Source: Gallionellales bacterium RIFCSPLOWO2_02_FULL_59_110 (GTDB lineage: Bacteria; Pseudomonadota; Gammaproteobacteria; Burkholderiales; Gallionellaceae). From it: a stretch of DNA of 38,688 nucleotides. The stretch spans positions 16,574-55,261 of the forward strand of contig MGXA01000093.1 in assembly GCA_001801215.1 (NCBI GenBank). The letters run 5' to 3'. The position numbers were made by a program, and so were the translations under genes. The notes under the pieces were generated by a model. It did not search any database and was not told the DNA's origin. It worked only from the letters and a program-made list of their open reading frames with translations. The first letter of the stretch is position 1, and each line of letters starts with the position of its first letter. Of the stretch, positions 26,499-34,023 are shown piece after piece.

Positions 26499-27796
26499 AA
26501 ATAGCCTCGCTCAGCCCCGAACAAGCGCCGCCGATCAGTTTGCCGCTGCGCTTCTTTGCCGTGGCGCCGCTTTTTCTGGTGCTGGCCGCGCTGCTGCTCG
26601 TAACGTCCGGCGGCAACCCGTTTGCCGAGTTGCGCTCCCCCGCGCAGGTTGCCGTCACGCACCACATCACGCTGGGGTTCATGGCGATGGTCATGCTTGG
26701 TGCGATCCAGCAACTTCTGCCGGTGGTGATCGGCAGCACGATGCCCGCGACCAGATGGGTGGCGTGGTTCACCTTCCTGCCGCTGATCGCGGGTGCATTG
26801 TCGTTGTCCGCCGGATTCCTGCTGGGCAGGCCGGAACTGCTCAATCTTTCCTGGGGGCTGCTGGGGCTGACTTTTCTGGTCTTCATCGCTGCCAGCCTGG
26901 CCAGCTTGGCGCGCGCCGAGGCCAAAAATGCGACCAAGATCGCCATCATGCTGGCGATTTTCTCGCTCGCGGGTGCCGTCACGTTCGGCGTCTTGCTCGC
27001 CGCAGGCTACGCCAACGGCCTGGCGCTGCCGTATGCCAGGCTGGCAACCGCTCACATCAGCCTGGCATTGGGCGGCTGGGTGCTGCTGCTGGTTATCGGC
27101 GTGTCTTACCAGGTCGTGCCGATGTTCCAGCTCACCCCGAACTACCCGAAATGGATGACTGCCTGGCTGGCCCCCGCCATTTTTGCCGCGCTGCTGTTGA
27201 ACCTGGTGCTGCTCCTGCCGGAAGCGGCGCCGCGCTGGACGGCATTCGTCGCGGAAGCCATCTTCTGGTTGTTGGCCGTCGGTTTCGCCGCTGTCACGCT
27301 ACGGCTGCAAAGTCAGCGCCGCCGCCGCATTCCGGATGCCCCGTTGAGTTTCTTCCGGCTCGGCATGGTTTCGCTGCTGGTCGCCGCATTGCTGTCGCTG
27401 GCCGCGCTGGCCTTCCCGGATGCCGGAGATTTGCTGCGTACGCTGTCCGCGCTGGCTTTCCTGCTCGGTTTTGCGCTGTCACTGATCCAGGGTATGCTGT
27501 ATAAAATCGTGCCGTTCCTGGTGTGGTTCCACCTGTTTCGCGGCGGCGTAAAAACCGGCGTGCCGAACATGAAGGAAATCATTCTGGAACCCTGGATGTG
27601 GCGGCACCTGTGGCTGCACGGCAGCACGCTGGCGGCGGCGCTGCTGGCGGTGTGGTGGAATGCGGCGGTGTGGCTGGCGGCGCTCGGGCTGCTGTTGCAG
27701 GGCGTGCTGCTGAGCTACGGCATCTTTACCGGCATCGCGGTTTACCGGCGCACCCTGCGGAAAATCGAACAAACATCGACCGGAGGCTCTCCATGA
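26495..27796 (+). CDS. multi-span membrane protein, heme-copper oxidase subunit I-like (NnrS-related)
   Basis: Inner-membrane protein of 433 residues with about twelve helices. Histidines lie within helices at places reminiscent of heme/metal ligands in the NnrS and NorB/CcoN groups: VTHHITLGFMAMVMLGAIQQ, ATAHISLALGGWVLLLVIG and VPFLVWFHL. The chosen ATG overlaps the DUF2249 stop; the frame is open far upstream, but that part translates the repeat region. It also overlaps sirB2 by 4 nt, so the three genes form a tight operon. No CuB or cross-linked Tyr motif is evident, so enzymatic oxidase activity is unlikely; a role in NO or heme handling is inferred. Confidence 0.75.
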   Translation: MKIASLSPEQAPPISLPLRFFAVAPLFLVLAALLLVTSGGNPFAELRSPAQVAVTHHITLGFMAMVMLGAIQQLLPVVIGSTMPATRWVAWFTFLPLIAGALSLSAGFLLGRPELLNLSWGLLGLTFLVFIAASLASLARAEAKNATKIAIMLAIFSLAGAVTFGVLLAAGYANGLALPYARLATAHISLALGGWVLLLVIGVSYQVVPMFQLTPNYPKWMTAWLAPAIFAALLLNLVLLLPEAAPRWTAFVAEAIFWLLAVGFAAVTLRLQSQRRRRIPDAPLSFFRLGMVSLLVAALLSLAALAFPDAGDLLRTLSALAFLLGFALSLIQGMLYKIVPFLVWFHLFRGGVKTGVPNMKEIILEPWMWRHLWLHGSTLAAALLAVWWNAAVWLAALGLLLQGVLLSYGIFTGIAVYRRTLRKIEQTSTGGSP

Positions 27797-28176
27797 GTTT
27801 TTTCCTGCTCAAACACATCCACGTCACCTGCGCCGGTATCAGCATTGCGCTGTTCTTCCTGCGCGGCATCTGGAGCTTCAACGGCTCGCCGATCATGCGG
27901 CAACGCTGGGTCAAGATCGTGCCGCATTTTGTGGACACGGCGCTGCTCGTCAGCGCGCTGGCGCTGGCTTACACCATCGGCCAGTATCCCTTCATCGACG
28001 GCTGGCTGACCGCCAAGTTTTTCGGCCTGGTGCTGTTCATCCTGCTCGGCACCATCGCGCTCAAGCACGGCAGGACCAAAGCCGTGCGCGTTTTCGCATG
28101 GTTTGCCGCGCAGGCGGTGTTCGTCTACATCGTGATGGTCGCCGCAACGCACGACCCCTTGCCGTTTATTTCCTGA
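27793..28176 (+). CDS. SirB2 family membrane protein
   Basis: Integral membrane protein of 127 residues with four hydrophobic helices. It shows the family pattern LLKHIHVTCAGISIALFFLRG, WVKIVPHFVDTALLVSALAL and KHGRTKAVRVFAWFAAQAVF. SirB2 was named in Salmonella for an invasion regulator locus, but its function is unclear. The ATGA overlap with the upstream oxidase-like gene and the 10-nt gap to the hemerythrin gene put it in one operon. The conserved His residues in helices 1 and 2 (HIH, PHF) could bind heme, which is inference. Confidence 0.87.
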   Translation: MSFFLLKHIHVTCAGISIALFFLRGIWSFNGSPIMRQRWVKIVPHFVDTALLVSALALAYTIGQYPFIDGWLTAKFFGLVLFILLGTIALKHGRTKAVRVFAWFAAQAVFVYIVMVAATHDPLPFIS

Positions 28177-28186
28177 GGAGAACCAA

Positions 28187-28741
28187 ATGATCCAGTTCGC
28201 ATCCGGCGAAGCCGCCCCCAGTTTCGACCACCCGCTGGAAATGCTGCATGCCTGCCACGGCAAAATCCAGAAGCAGCTCGACACCCTGCAAAAACTCGCT
28301 GCCCACCTGCCCGGCCATGGCGCCGACCGGCAAGCGCAGCAGGCCGCGCAGGGCATCCTGCGCTACTTCGACACCGCCGGCCAGTTCCATCATCAGGACG
28401 AGGAGGAAAATCTGTTTCCCGTTCTGCTGGCGCTGGACGTTCCCGAGAAAGCGCAGATTAAAGCCCTGATCGAAAACCTGCTCGCCCAGCACGCCGCCAT
28501 GTTCGCCGCCTGGAGCGACGCGCGCGCGGTGCTGGTGAAAATCGCCGAAGGAATCGACACGCCGCTGCACGGCGCGCTGGTGGAAAAACTGGTCGGCAGC
28601 TACATGCCGCATATCCACCTGGAAGAAACCGAGTTGCTGACGCTTTCCGCGCGCCTGCTCGGCCCCCAGCAAATCATGGCAATCGGGAAATGCATGGCGG
28701 AACGGCGCGGCGCGAAATTTCCTGCGGCGCCTGCCGTTTAA
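28187..28741 (+). CDS. hemerythrin HHE domain protein
   Basis: Cytoplasmic four-helix protein of 184 residues. HHE-type positions are H21/H24 (MLHACHGKI), H68-H69 with E72 (QFHHQDEEENLFP), a His in AQHAAMFAAW near 101 and the MPHIHLEETELLTL motif near 142-150. GAGGAG lies just before the ATG. It ends the DUF2249-oxidase-like-SirB2 operon and is the third hemerythrin in the window; the spacing CHGKI / HHQDEEENLFP / HIHLEE is the pattern of proteins that accompany nitric-oxide or denitrification genes. The ligand role is inferred from motif position. Confidence 0.88.
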   Translation: MIQFASGEAAPSFDHPLEMLHACHGKIQKQLDTLQKLAAHLPGHGADRQAQQAAQGILRYFDTAGQFHHQDEEENLFPVLLALDVPEKAQIKALIENLLAQHAAMFAAWSDARAVLVKIAEGIDTPLHGALVEKLVGSYMPHIHLEETELLTLSARLLGPQQIMAIGKCMAERRGAKFPAAPAV

Positions 28742-28759
28742 ACCTAGAAAAAGCAGTTG

Positions 28760-28889
28760 TCCGCAGATTACACAGATTTTCGCAGATTAAACAACAAGTA
28801 ACTTGAGCTTGCTGATCCACCTTTTGGGTGATGCGATATTTGCCAACAACCCTCTGAAAATCTGCGTTAATCTGCGAAATCTGCGGATT
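28760..28889. repeat. CGCAGATT-unit inverted repeat
   Basis: The left arm (28760-28790) contains CGCAGATT, CACAGATT and CGCAGATT at 10- to 11-nt spacing; the right arm (28855-28889) is the inverted version ending ATCTGCGGA. The loop is about 65 nt. It occupies the 225-nt gap between the hemerythrin gene and the convergent TPM gene. Confidence 0.88.
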
Positions 28890-28967
28890 TAACTAAGGTT
28901 TTTAGGATTGTCCATTAGGCTTGCTGGCCGCAGGCGGCAAGTTTACCCGCGAAGGATGCGCTGCCCG

Positions 28968-29465
28968 CTACAGCACCACCGGGCGATCCGGCATTTCATT
29001 CGGTTTGCTGCCGCGCGCCGGGAAGTGGCGCGCCAGATGTTCGCCCACGGCGCGTATCCCGGCCAGCACGCCAGCCTCGAACCGCCCTTCGCGGAACGCC
29101 GTTTCCATGTCGCGGCAGAGCGCTTCCCAGATTTCCGCGCCGAGCTTCACATGGATGCCGCGGTCGGCGACGATCTCGACATCGCGATCCGCGAGCAGCA
29201 GGTAAATCAGCACGCCGTTGTTGTGTTCGGTATCCCAGGCGCGCAGCTCGGAAAACACTTCGATGGCGCGTTCCCGTGCCGTCTGCCCGGAGAACAGCGG
29301 CGAGAGGTCGAGCGCGGCCTCGACCGCGAAGCGGATCTGCCCGTTGTGCCGCGTCTCGGTCTCGCGGATCGCGCGCTCGATCTCATCCAGCGCGTGTGGC
29401 GGAAAAGCGCGGCGCACCGCCGCACGGCCGCTGGATAAATGTTGCATGATGCGCTTCAAATTCAT
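28968..29465 (-). CDS. TPM-domain protein
   Basis: Protein of 165 residues with the TPM fold (named for TLP18.3, Psb32 and MOLO-1). Seen are HALDEIERAIRETETRHNGQ, RAIEVFSELRAWDTEHNNGV and LIYLLLADRDVEIVADRGIH, the family pattern ending in a V/IADRGI-type loop. There is no signal peptide. ATG at 29465 is chosen: it follows GGAGATGGTGAG, lies 1 nt after the upstream gene's stop, and the longer frame merely reads the Gly-rich repeat of that gene. It is the third gene of a lemA-TPM-TPM operon, a pairing common in proteobacteria. Function is unknown; membrane-stress or protein-turnover roles are speculation. Confidence 0.85.
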   Translation of the reverse strand: MNLKRIMQHLSSGRAAVRRAFPPHALDEIERAIRETETRHNGQIRFAVEAALDLSPLFSGQTARERAIEVFSELRAWDTEHNNGVLIYLLLADRDVEIVADRGIHVKLGAEIWEALCRDMETAFREGRFEAGVLAGIRAVGEHLARHFPARGSKPNEMPDRPVVL

Positions 29466-29466
29466 C

Positions 29467-30390
29467 TCACCATCTCCCTGAGGCACCGCCGCCGCCAAAC
29501 CCGCCGCCCCCACCGCCGAAACCTCCACCGCCGCCAAAACCGCCTCCGCCATGGCCGAAGCCGCCGCTGCGGGGGCCACCGAAGCCGCGTCCCGATCCGC
29601 CCAGCAGCACGAAAAGGAACGCCATCAGTCCGATCAGCAGCGCAGCAAACAACGACGCGATCACGACCCAAGCCAGCACGCCCAGCCCCGCGCCCATCAG
29701 CATCGCCGCAGGGAAACGCCCGAGCAACGCGCGCAACATGCCGCCCACGACTACCACCAGCCCGAAGGCGACGAACAGCAACGACTCGATATCGTAACTG
29801 CCGCTGGCGGCGATGCGCTTCGGCGGCGGCAGGGGCTCGCCGTCGATCACTTGCATCATCGCCGCCGCACCCGCGTCGATGCCCGCGTAAAATTCGCTAC
29901 GCTTGAAAAAAGGCGTGATGATCTCGGCGATGATGCGCTTCGCCGTGGCATCGTTGAGCGCGCCTTCCAGACCGTAGCCGACTTCGATGCGCAGCGCGCG
30001 GTCGCCCTTGGCGACCAGCAGCAAGGCACCGTCGTCCACGCCCTTGCGCCCGAGCTGCCACGCCTCGGCGACGCGCATGGCGAACTGTTCGATGGTTTCC
30101 GGCTGGGTGGTGGGGACGATCAGCACGGTAAGCTGCGCGCCTTTTTTCGCTTCGAATGCGGCGAGACGGGATTCAAGCGATTGTGTTTGCTGCGCATCCA
30201 GCGTCGCGGTGAGGTCGGTGACGCGTTGCTTGAGCGGCGGCACGGCAATCTCTGCCTGCGCCGCCCCCGCGAAGAATAGCGCAAGCAGCACAAGAATCGA
30301 CTGAAAGAGACCGTATTGCCTTACTCCCCACTCACACTTGAGGGAGAGGGGCCGGGGGAGAGGGAATACAGACTCCGGGGTAGTTCTCAA
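29467..30390 (-). CDS. TPM-domain membrane protein with Gly-rich tail (YgcG type)
   Basis: Protein of up to 307 residues. A signal peptide (QSILVLLALFFAGAAQA) precedes a periplasmic TPM domain (about 50-190: LKQRVTDLTATLDAQQ, GVDDGALLLVAKGDRALRIEVG, YGLEGALND), two membrane helices (about 210-270) and a Gly-rich tail (FGGPRSGGFGHGGGGFGGGG). The only start in frame before the signal peptide is TTG at 30390, and the first about 25 residues (ESVFPLPRPLSLKCE) are encoded by a dispersed palindromic repeat. The native start may therefore have been replaced. It sits between lemA and the second TPM gene; function is unknown. Confidence 0.82.
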   Translation of the reverse strand: MRTTPESVFPLPRPLSLKCEWGVRQYGLFQSILVLLALFFAGAAQAEIAVPPLKQRVTDLTATLDAQQTQSLESRLAAFEAKKGAQLTVLIVPTTQPETIEQFAMRVAEAWQLGRKGVDDGALLLVAKGDRALRIEVGYGLEGALNDATAKRIIAEIITPFFKRSEFYAGIDAGAAAMMQVIDGEPLPPPKRIAASGSYDIESLLFVAFGLVVVVGGMLRALLGRFPAAMLMGAGLGVLAWVVIASLFAALLIGLMAFLFVLLGGSGRGFGGPRSGGFGHGGGGFGGGGGFGGGGGGFGGGGASGRW

Positions 30391-30436
30391 GTTTCCGCCC
30401 TCTCCCTAACCTCCCGCAAGCGGGCGTGGGGATCTT
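30316..30436. repeat. GGGAGAGGG-type repeat region
   Basis: The stretch contains TGAGGGAGAGG, CCGGGGGAGAGGG (30352-30364), then CCCTCTCCCTAACC and CTCCCGCAAGCGGGCG, an inverted arrangement of the CCCTCTCCC family. It lies between lemA and the TPM gene and provides the start region of the latter. Confidence 0.75.
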
Positions 30437-30450
30437 TCGGTTGGCTTCAT

Positions 30451-31065
30451 TTACTTGGCGGGTGTGGGCTGCGGAGCAGCCTTGGGAGCGTCGAAACTGA
30501 CTGTCGGCGGACGGGAAATCTCCTTTTCGTTCTCCACCGTGAAGTTCGGTTTGACGCTGTAGCCGAACAGCATCGCGGTCAGGTTGCTCGGGAATGAGCG
30601 CACCGTGACGTTGTATTCCTGCACCGCCTTGATGTAGCGGTTGCGCGCTACGGTAATGCGGTTTTCCGTGCCTTCGAGTTGCGCCTGCAAGTCGCGGAAG
30701 TTCGCGTCGGATTTCAGTTGCGGATAGTTCTCCGATACCAGCAGCAGGCGGCTCAAGGCCGAGGATAGCTCGCCCTGCGCCGCCTGGAACTTGGCGAAGG
30801 CCTGCGCGTCGTTGATCAGCGCGGGCGTAGCCTGGATGCTGCCGACCCTGGCGCGCGCTTCGGTGACGCCGAGCAGCACGGTCTGTTCCTGCGCGGCGAA
30901 GCCCTTGACCGTATTGACCAGGTTGGGAATCAGGTCGGCGCGCCGCTGATACTGGTTCAGCACTTCCGACCAGCTTGCCTTGATCTGCTCATCGGTGGTC
31001 TGGAAGGTGTTGTAGCCGCAGCCGCTCAACACCAATGCCAATAAAACAATCCATAAGGTGCGCAT
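30451..31065 (-). CDS. lemA: LemA family lipoprotein
   Basis: Lipoprotein of 204 residues. The signal peptide ends with lipobox VLSGC (LALVLSGCGYNTFQ), so it should be acylated at Cys after cleavage. The LemA core is visible in WSEVLNQYQRRADLIPNLVNTVKG, SALSRLLLVSENYPQLKSDANF and QAQLEGTENRITVARNRYIKAVQEYN. GGAGGAA about 6 nt before fixes the ATG at 31065. It is first of the lemA-TPM-TPM operon. The family is cell-envelope-associated, with an unclear role; the repeat at 30316-30436 separates it from the next gene. Confidence 0.93.
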   Translation of the reverse strand: MRTLWIVLLALVLSGCGYNTFQTTDEQIKASWSEVLNQYQRRADLIPNLVNTVKGFAAQEQTVLLGVTEARARVGSIQATPALINDAQAFAKFQAAQGELSSALSRLLLVSENYPQLKSDANFRDLQAQLEGTENRITVARNRYIKAVQEYNVTVRSFPSNLTAMLFGYSVKPNFTVENEKEISRPPTVSFDAPKAAPQPTPAK

Positions 31066-31140
31066 CGTCGGTTCCTCCGGGCTGGATGTCAAAGCTTACG
31101 CGAAGACTATAGCACTAAATCGTCCGGCTATTCAGCCACC

Positions 31141-31205
31141 GTAGATCGGGCTTCAGCCCGACAAGCACCATTCCGAATTTGGCGTCGGGCTGAAGCCCGA
31201 CCTAC
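31141..31205. repeat. TCGGGCTTCAGCCCGA inverted element
   Basis: Arms of 22 nt at 31141-31162 and 31184-31205 are reverse complements with one mismatch, around a 21-nt loop. Each arm is itself a palindrome (GGGCTTCAGCCC) and starts GTAG. It lies upstream of lemA, between it and the toxin gene. Confidence 0.9.
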
Positions 31206-31257
31206 CCACTAAATCGCCCGCCCGGCGTGCCGGGTGGCGATGGGCTCATTCGGAATT

Positions 31258-31674
31258 TCAAAACCTTTTCACGCCAGCCTTCTTTGCGGCCTTCTGCAAA
31301 TCCTCGTCGAGCGTGGCCAGCGGCAAGCCCAGTCTTAAAGCCAGCTCGAGGTAAGAGGCATCGTAAGCGGATAGTTTGTATCGCCGCGCCAGTTGAAGGG
31401 TATCCGACAGCGCGTGTGCGAATGTAGCCGCGTCCACTTCGATATCCACGCCTTCCAGCATCTCAAGAAACGCCCCGCTCCGCGCTTCCGCCACCAGGGC
31501 TTTTGCTTCCGCCCTGGCAATGACGTTCGCCACCTCAAGCCCCCATGTTGCGGGCACGACGGCGCTATCGTCCTTCATCGCATCGAGTACTTTGCCGGCA
31601 TAGGCGAGTTCCTGCGGCTTGCCGTCGCCAAAAAACCAGCGCATCGCCACCGAGTTATCAAGGACGAAGCTCAC
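31258..31674 (-). CDS. PIN-domain toxin (VapC-like)
   Basis: Ribonuclease toxin of 138 residues with a PIN fold. Acidic active-site residues can be placed at D6 (FVLDNSVAMRW), E47 (GLEVANVI), D105 (SAYDASYLELA) and D123 (ATLDEDL). VapC-type toxins cleave tRNA or rRNA. The start overlaps the antitoxin stop by 4 nt, the standard layout with the antitoxin first. The C-terminus KKAGVKRF is typical. It is inserted between lemA and the flavoprotein gene. Confidence 0.92.
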   Translation of the reverse strand: MSFVLDNSVAMRWFFGDGKPQELAYAGKVLDAMKDDSAVVPATWGLEVANVIARAEAKALVAEARSGAFLEMLEGVDIEVDAATFAHALSDTLQLARRYKLSAYDASYLELALRLGLPLATLDEDLQKAAKKAGVKRF

Positions 31675-31913
31675 GCGCGCCCTTCCTCGATAAGCGCCTT
31701 GATGTTTACGCCCCGCACCGGATCGGCCAGCATGAATGCCTTGAGTTTCTCTGCTGCCGCCACTTTGTCCTTCGCCCTCGCACCCGCGCTGGGCACCAGA
31801 TCGGCAATGGCTTCCCCGCGGTTGGTGATGGTGAAGCTTTTGCCGGCCTTGACCTGTCGCAACAACTCGGGGAGTTTTGTTTTCGCTTCATACGAGCCGA
31901 TTTCGATCTTCAT
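31671..31913 (-). CDS. Phd/YefM-type antitoxin
   Basis: Antitoxin of 80 residues for the overlapping PIN toxin. The N-terminal Phd fold is visible in IEIGSYEAKTKLPELLRQVK and SFTITNRGEAIADLVP, which bind DNA; the C-terminal half (LKAFMLADPVRGVNIKALIE) would wrap the toxin. ATG at 31913 is preferred over one 15 nt upstream because AGGAGA lies at ideal distance. It probably represses its own operon through the tandem sites just upstream (31942-31962). Confidence 0.92.
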   Translation of the reverse strand: MKIEIGSYEAKTKLPELLRQVKAGKSFTITNRGEAIADLVPSAGARAKDKVAAAEKLKAFMLADPVRGVNIKALIEEGRA

Positions 31914-31941
31914 GGCTTTCTCCTGCAACGTGAATTTTATT

Positions 31942-31962
31942 TAGACCAGTATATAGACCAGT
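31942..31962 (-). promoter_or_regulatory. candidate antitoxin operator (TAGACCAGT tandem repeat)
   Basis: Two identical 9-mers TAGACCAGT at 31942-31950 and 31954-31962, spaced 12 nt centre to centre, lie 29-49 nt upstream of the antitoxin start in an otherwise AT-rich gap. AGACCAGTCT is also imperfectly palindromic. This is the usual position for Phd-type autorepression. Confidence 0.55.
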
Positions 31963-32044
31963 CTGATTAAAATCAATGAATCAAATTGAAGGTTATGCCG
32001 CCGATACTGGATGCCGTTGCAGCAGCCACAAACACACAAACGAA

Positions 32045-33217
32045 TTAAACTGCCTGCCCGGCGGCATAGCCCGACGCCCACGCCCACTGGAAATTATGGC
32101 CGCCAAGCTGCCCGGTTACGTCCACCACTTCGCCGATAAAATACAGGCCGGGCACGTCCTTGCATTCCATGGTTTTCGACGACAGCGCGCGCGTGTCGAT
32201 CCCGCCACAGGTGACTTCCGCCTTGATATAGCCCAACGTGCCGGACGGAGTTATCTGCCAGCCGTGCAGGGCGGCGGAGATATGCTTGCGCTGCTTGTCG
32301 TTGTATTGGTTGAGCGGTTTGTTCTCGATTCCCGGCAATTGGGCGCACCACGCGTCGGCAAAGCTTTTCGGAAACCATTGCGTCAGGTAATTGCTCAGCA
32401 GCTTCTTGCTGCTCTTGTGCTCGCCCAGCAGGCTCGCCATGTCGCAATCCGGCAGCAGGTTGATGTGTAGCGGCTGGCCATGTTGCCAGTAGGAGGAGAT
32501 TTGCAATATCGCCGGGCCGCTCAGGCCGCGATGGGTGACCAGCATGTTTTCGCGGAACGACTGCTTGCCGAAACTCACCGTGACATCGAGCGAAACGCCG
32601 GTTAAATCCGCGTAGGGCTTCCAGTCGTCCGGCGCGAAACTCAGCGGCACCAGGCCGGGCTTGAGCTTGGCGATGGGGATGCCGAACTGCTCGGCGACGT
32701 GATAGCCGAACGGCGTCGCGCCGGTTCTGGGGATGGACAGGCCGCCGGTCGCGATCACCAGCGACTTAGCCTCGAACTCGCCGCGCGAGGTGCTGACGTG
32801 GAACTTCTTGTCGCGCTCGACTTTTTCGATCTCGCAGCTCATGAAACGCTTCACGCCCGCCGCATCGCATTCCTCCCTGAGCATCGCGATGATAACTTCC
32901 GCTTCGTCGTCGCAGAACAATTGCCCGAGCGTTTTTTCGTGGTAGCCGATGCCGTGCTTTTGCAGCAGCGCGATGAAATCGCGCGGCGTGTAGCGCGCCA
33001 GCGCCGAGCGGCAAAAATTCGGGTTGCCGGAGATGAAATTCTCCGGCCCACTGTCGAGGTTGGTGAAGTTGCAATGCCCGCCCCCTGAGATGCGGATTTT
33101 CTCCGCAAGTTTCCTGGCATGGTCGAGCAGCACCACGGAGCGTCCGCGCTGTCCGGCCTGTAGGGCGCACATCATGCCCGCTGCGCCGGAACCGATAATA
33201 ATCACGTCTGTTTTCAT
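32045..33217 (-). CDS. HI0933/YhiN-type FAD-dependent oxidoreductase
   Basis: Flavoprotein of 390 residues of the HI0933/BaiN family. The N-terminal FAD motif is VIIIGSGAAGMMCALQAGQRG, followed by the family-specific KIRISGGGHCNFTN; SLVIATGGLSIPRTGATPFGY and the C-terminal GGHNFQWAWASGYAAG complete the FAD site. Members are NAD(P)H-dependent oxidoreductases of mostly unknown substrate. The frame is open for 54 more codons into dnaQ on the same strand, but ATG at 33217 begins the FAD motif directly. It follows dnaQ by 31 nt and probably shares its transcript. Confidence 0.9.
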   Translation of the reverse strand: MKTDVIIIGSGAAGMMCALQAGQRGRSVVLLDHARKLAEKIRISGGGHCNFTNLDSGPENFISGNPNFCRSALARYTPRDFIALLQKHGIGYHEKTLGQLFCDDEAEVIIAMLREECDAAGVKRFMSCEIEKVERDKKFHVSTSRGEFEAKSLVIATGGLSIPRTGATPFGYHVAEQFGIPIAKLKPGLVPLSFAPDDWKPYADLTGVSLDVTVSFGKQSFRENMLVTHRGLSGPAILQISSYWQHGQPLHINLLPDCDMASLLGEHKSSKKLLSNYLTQWFPKSFADAWCAQLPGIENKPLNQYNDKQRKHISAALHGWQITPSGTLGYIKAEVTCGGIDTRALSSKTMECKDVPGLYFIGEVVDVTGQLGGHNFQWAWASGYAAGQAV

Positions 33218-33248
33218 ATTTGTATTGGAGCAGGCTGGAACTGCCCGC

Positions 33249-33947
33249 TCACGCCTTTTCCAGTTGCAGCCACAGGCAGTTGCCTTTGCTTGCCTTGTCG
33301 ATGTCGGCCAGCTGTTGGGCGTGTTCCGCCAGTTCTTCCGCGCCGGCTTGCAGTACGCGCAACGCGGGGCGCGACGCATCGGTGCTCAACACCGCGGGCT
33401 GGCGTGTCTGGGACGCGTCATCTTCGCCGAGCAGGCTTTTTTGCCCGCGCGTCATCGCGAAAAACACTTCGGCGAGCAGTTCGGTATCCAGCAGCGCGCC
33501 GTGCAGGGTGCGGTGCGCGTTGTCGATTTCGTAGCGGCCGCACAACGCATCCAGGCTGTTCTTCTTGCCCGGATGCATCTCGCGCGCGAGCTTCAGCGTA
33601 TCCGTCACGGTGTTCTGCAATGGCGGCTGGCCGAGCAGTTCCAGTTCATGATTGAGAAAGCCGATATCGAACGGCGCATTGTGGATGATCAGTTCCGCGC
33701 CCTCGATGAACTCCATGAAGCTGGTTGCAATATCTGCAAACTTCGCCTCGTTCTGCAAACGTTCATAGGTCAGGCCGTGCACCGCCGCCGCGCCCGCATC
33801 GATCTCGCGTTCCGGGTTGAGATAGCGGTGGAAGCGGCGCAGCGACACCTTGCGCCCGTCCAGTTCGATCGCGGCCAGCTCGATGATGCGGTGTCCCTGC
33901 TTGGGATCCAGGCCGGTCGTTTCGGTATCTACTACGATTTTTCTCAT
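33249..33947 (-). CDS. dnaQ: DNA polymerase III epsilon subunit (3'-5' exonuclease)
   Basis: Proofreading exonuclease of the replicative polymerase, 232 residues. The DEDDh motifs are Exo I VVDTETTGLD (D7, E9), Exo II HNAPFDIGFLNHE and Exo III HRTLHGALLDTELLAEVF. The C-terminal segment (GNCLWLQLEKA) is the part that binds the alpha subunit. The ATG at 33947 follows AGGA and opens MRKIVVDTETTG. The rnhA-dnaQ order matches E. coli, where these genes are adjacent. A GGCGGGT hairpin lies just upstream. Confidence 0.95.
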   Translation of the reverse strand: MRKIVVDTETTGLDPKQGHRIIELAAIELDGRKVSLRRFHRYLNPEREIDAGAAAVHGLTYERLQNEAKFADIATSFMEFIEGAELIIHNAPFDIGFLNHELELLGQPPLQNTVTDTLKLAREMHPGKKNSLDALCGRYEIDNAHRTLHGALLDTELLAEVFFAMTRGQKSLLGEDDASQTRQPAVLSTDASRPALRVLQAGAEELAEHAQQLADIDKASKGNCLWLQLEKA

Positions 33948-33968
33948 AAATCCTGTCCGGTTTTGTAG

Positions 33969-33985
33969 GGCGGGTTCTACCCGCC
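33969..33985. repeat. GGCGGGT hairpin between rnhA and dnaQ
   Basis: GGCGGGT (33969-33975), TCT, ACCCGCC (33979-33985) form a perfect 7-bp stem preceded by TGTA. It is one of the GTAGGGCGGGTT-type dispersed repeats and lies 22 nt upstream of dnaQ, in its 5' leader. Confidence 0.6.
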
Positions 33986-34023
33986 ACACTTCGAAATATG
34001 CCTGGCATAGCCCGGCCTTGTAC

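Noticed and set aside
33218..33379. N-terminal extension of the HI0933-type flavoprotein.
   Set aside because: It reads the end of dnaQ in another frame; the FAD motif begins right at ATG 33217.
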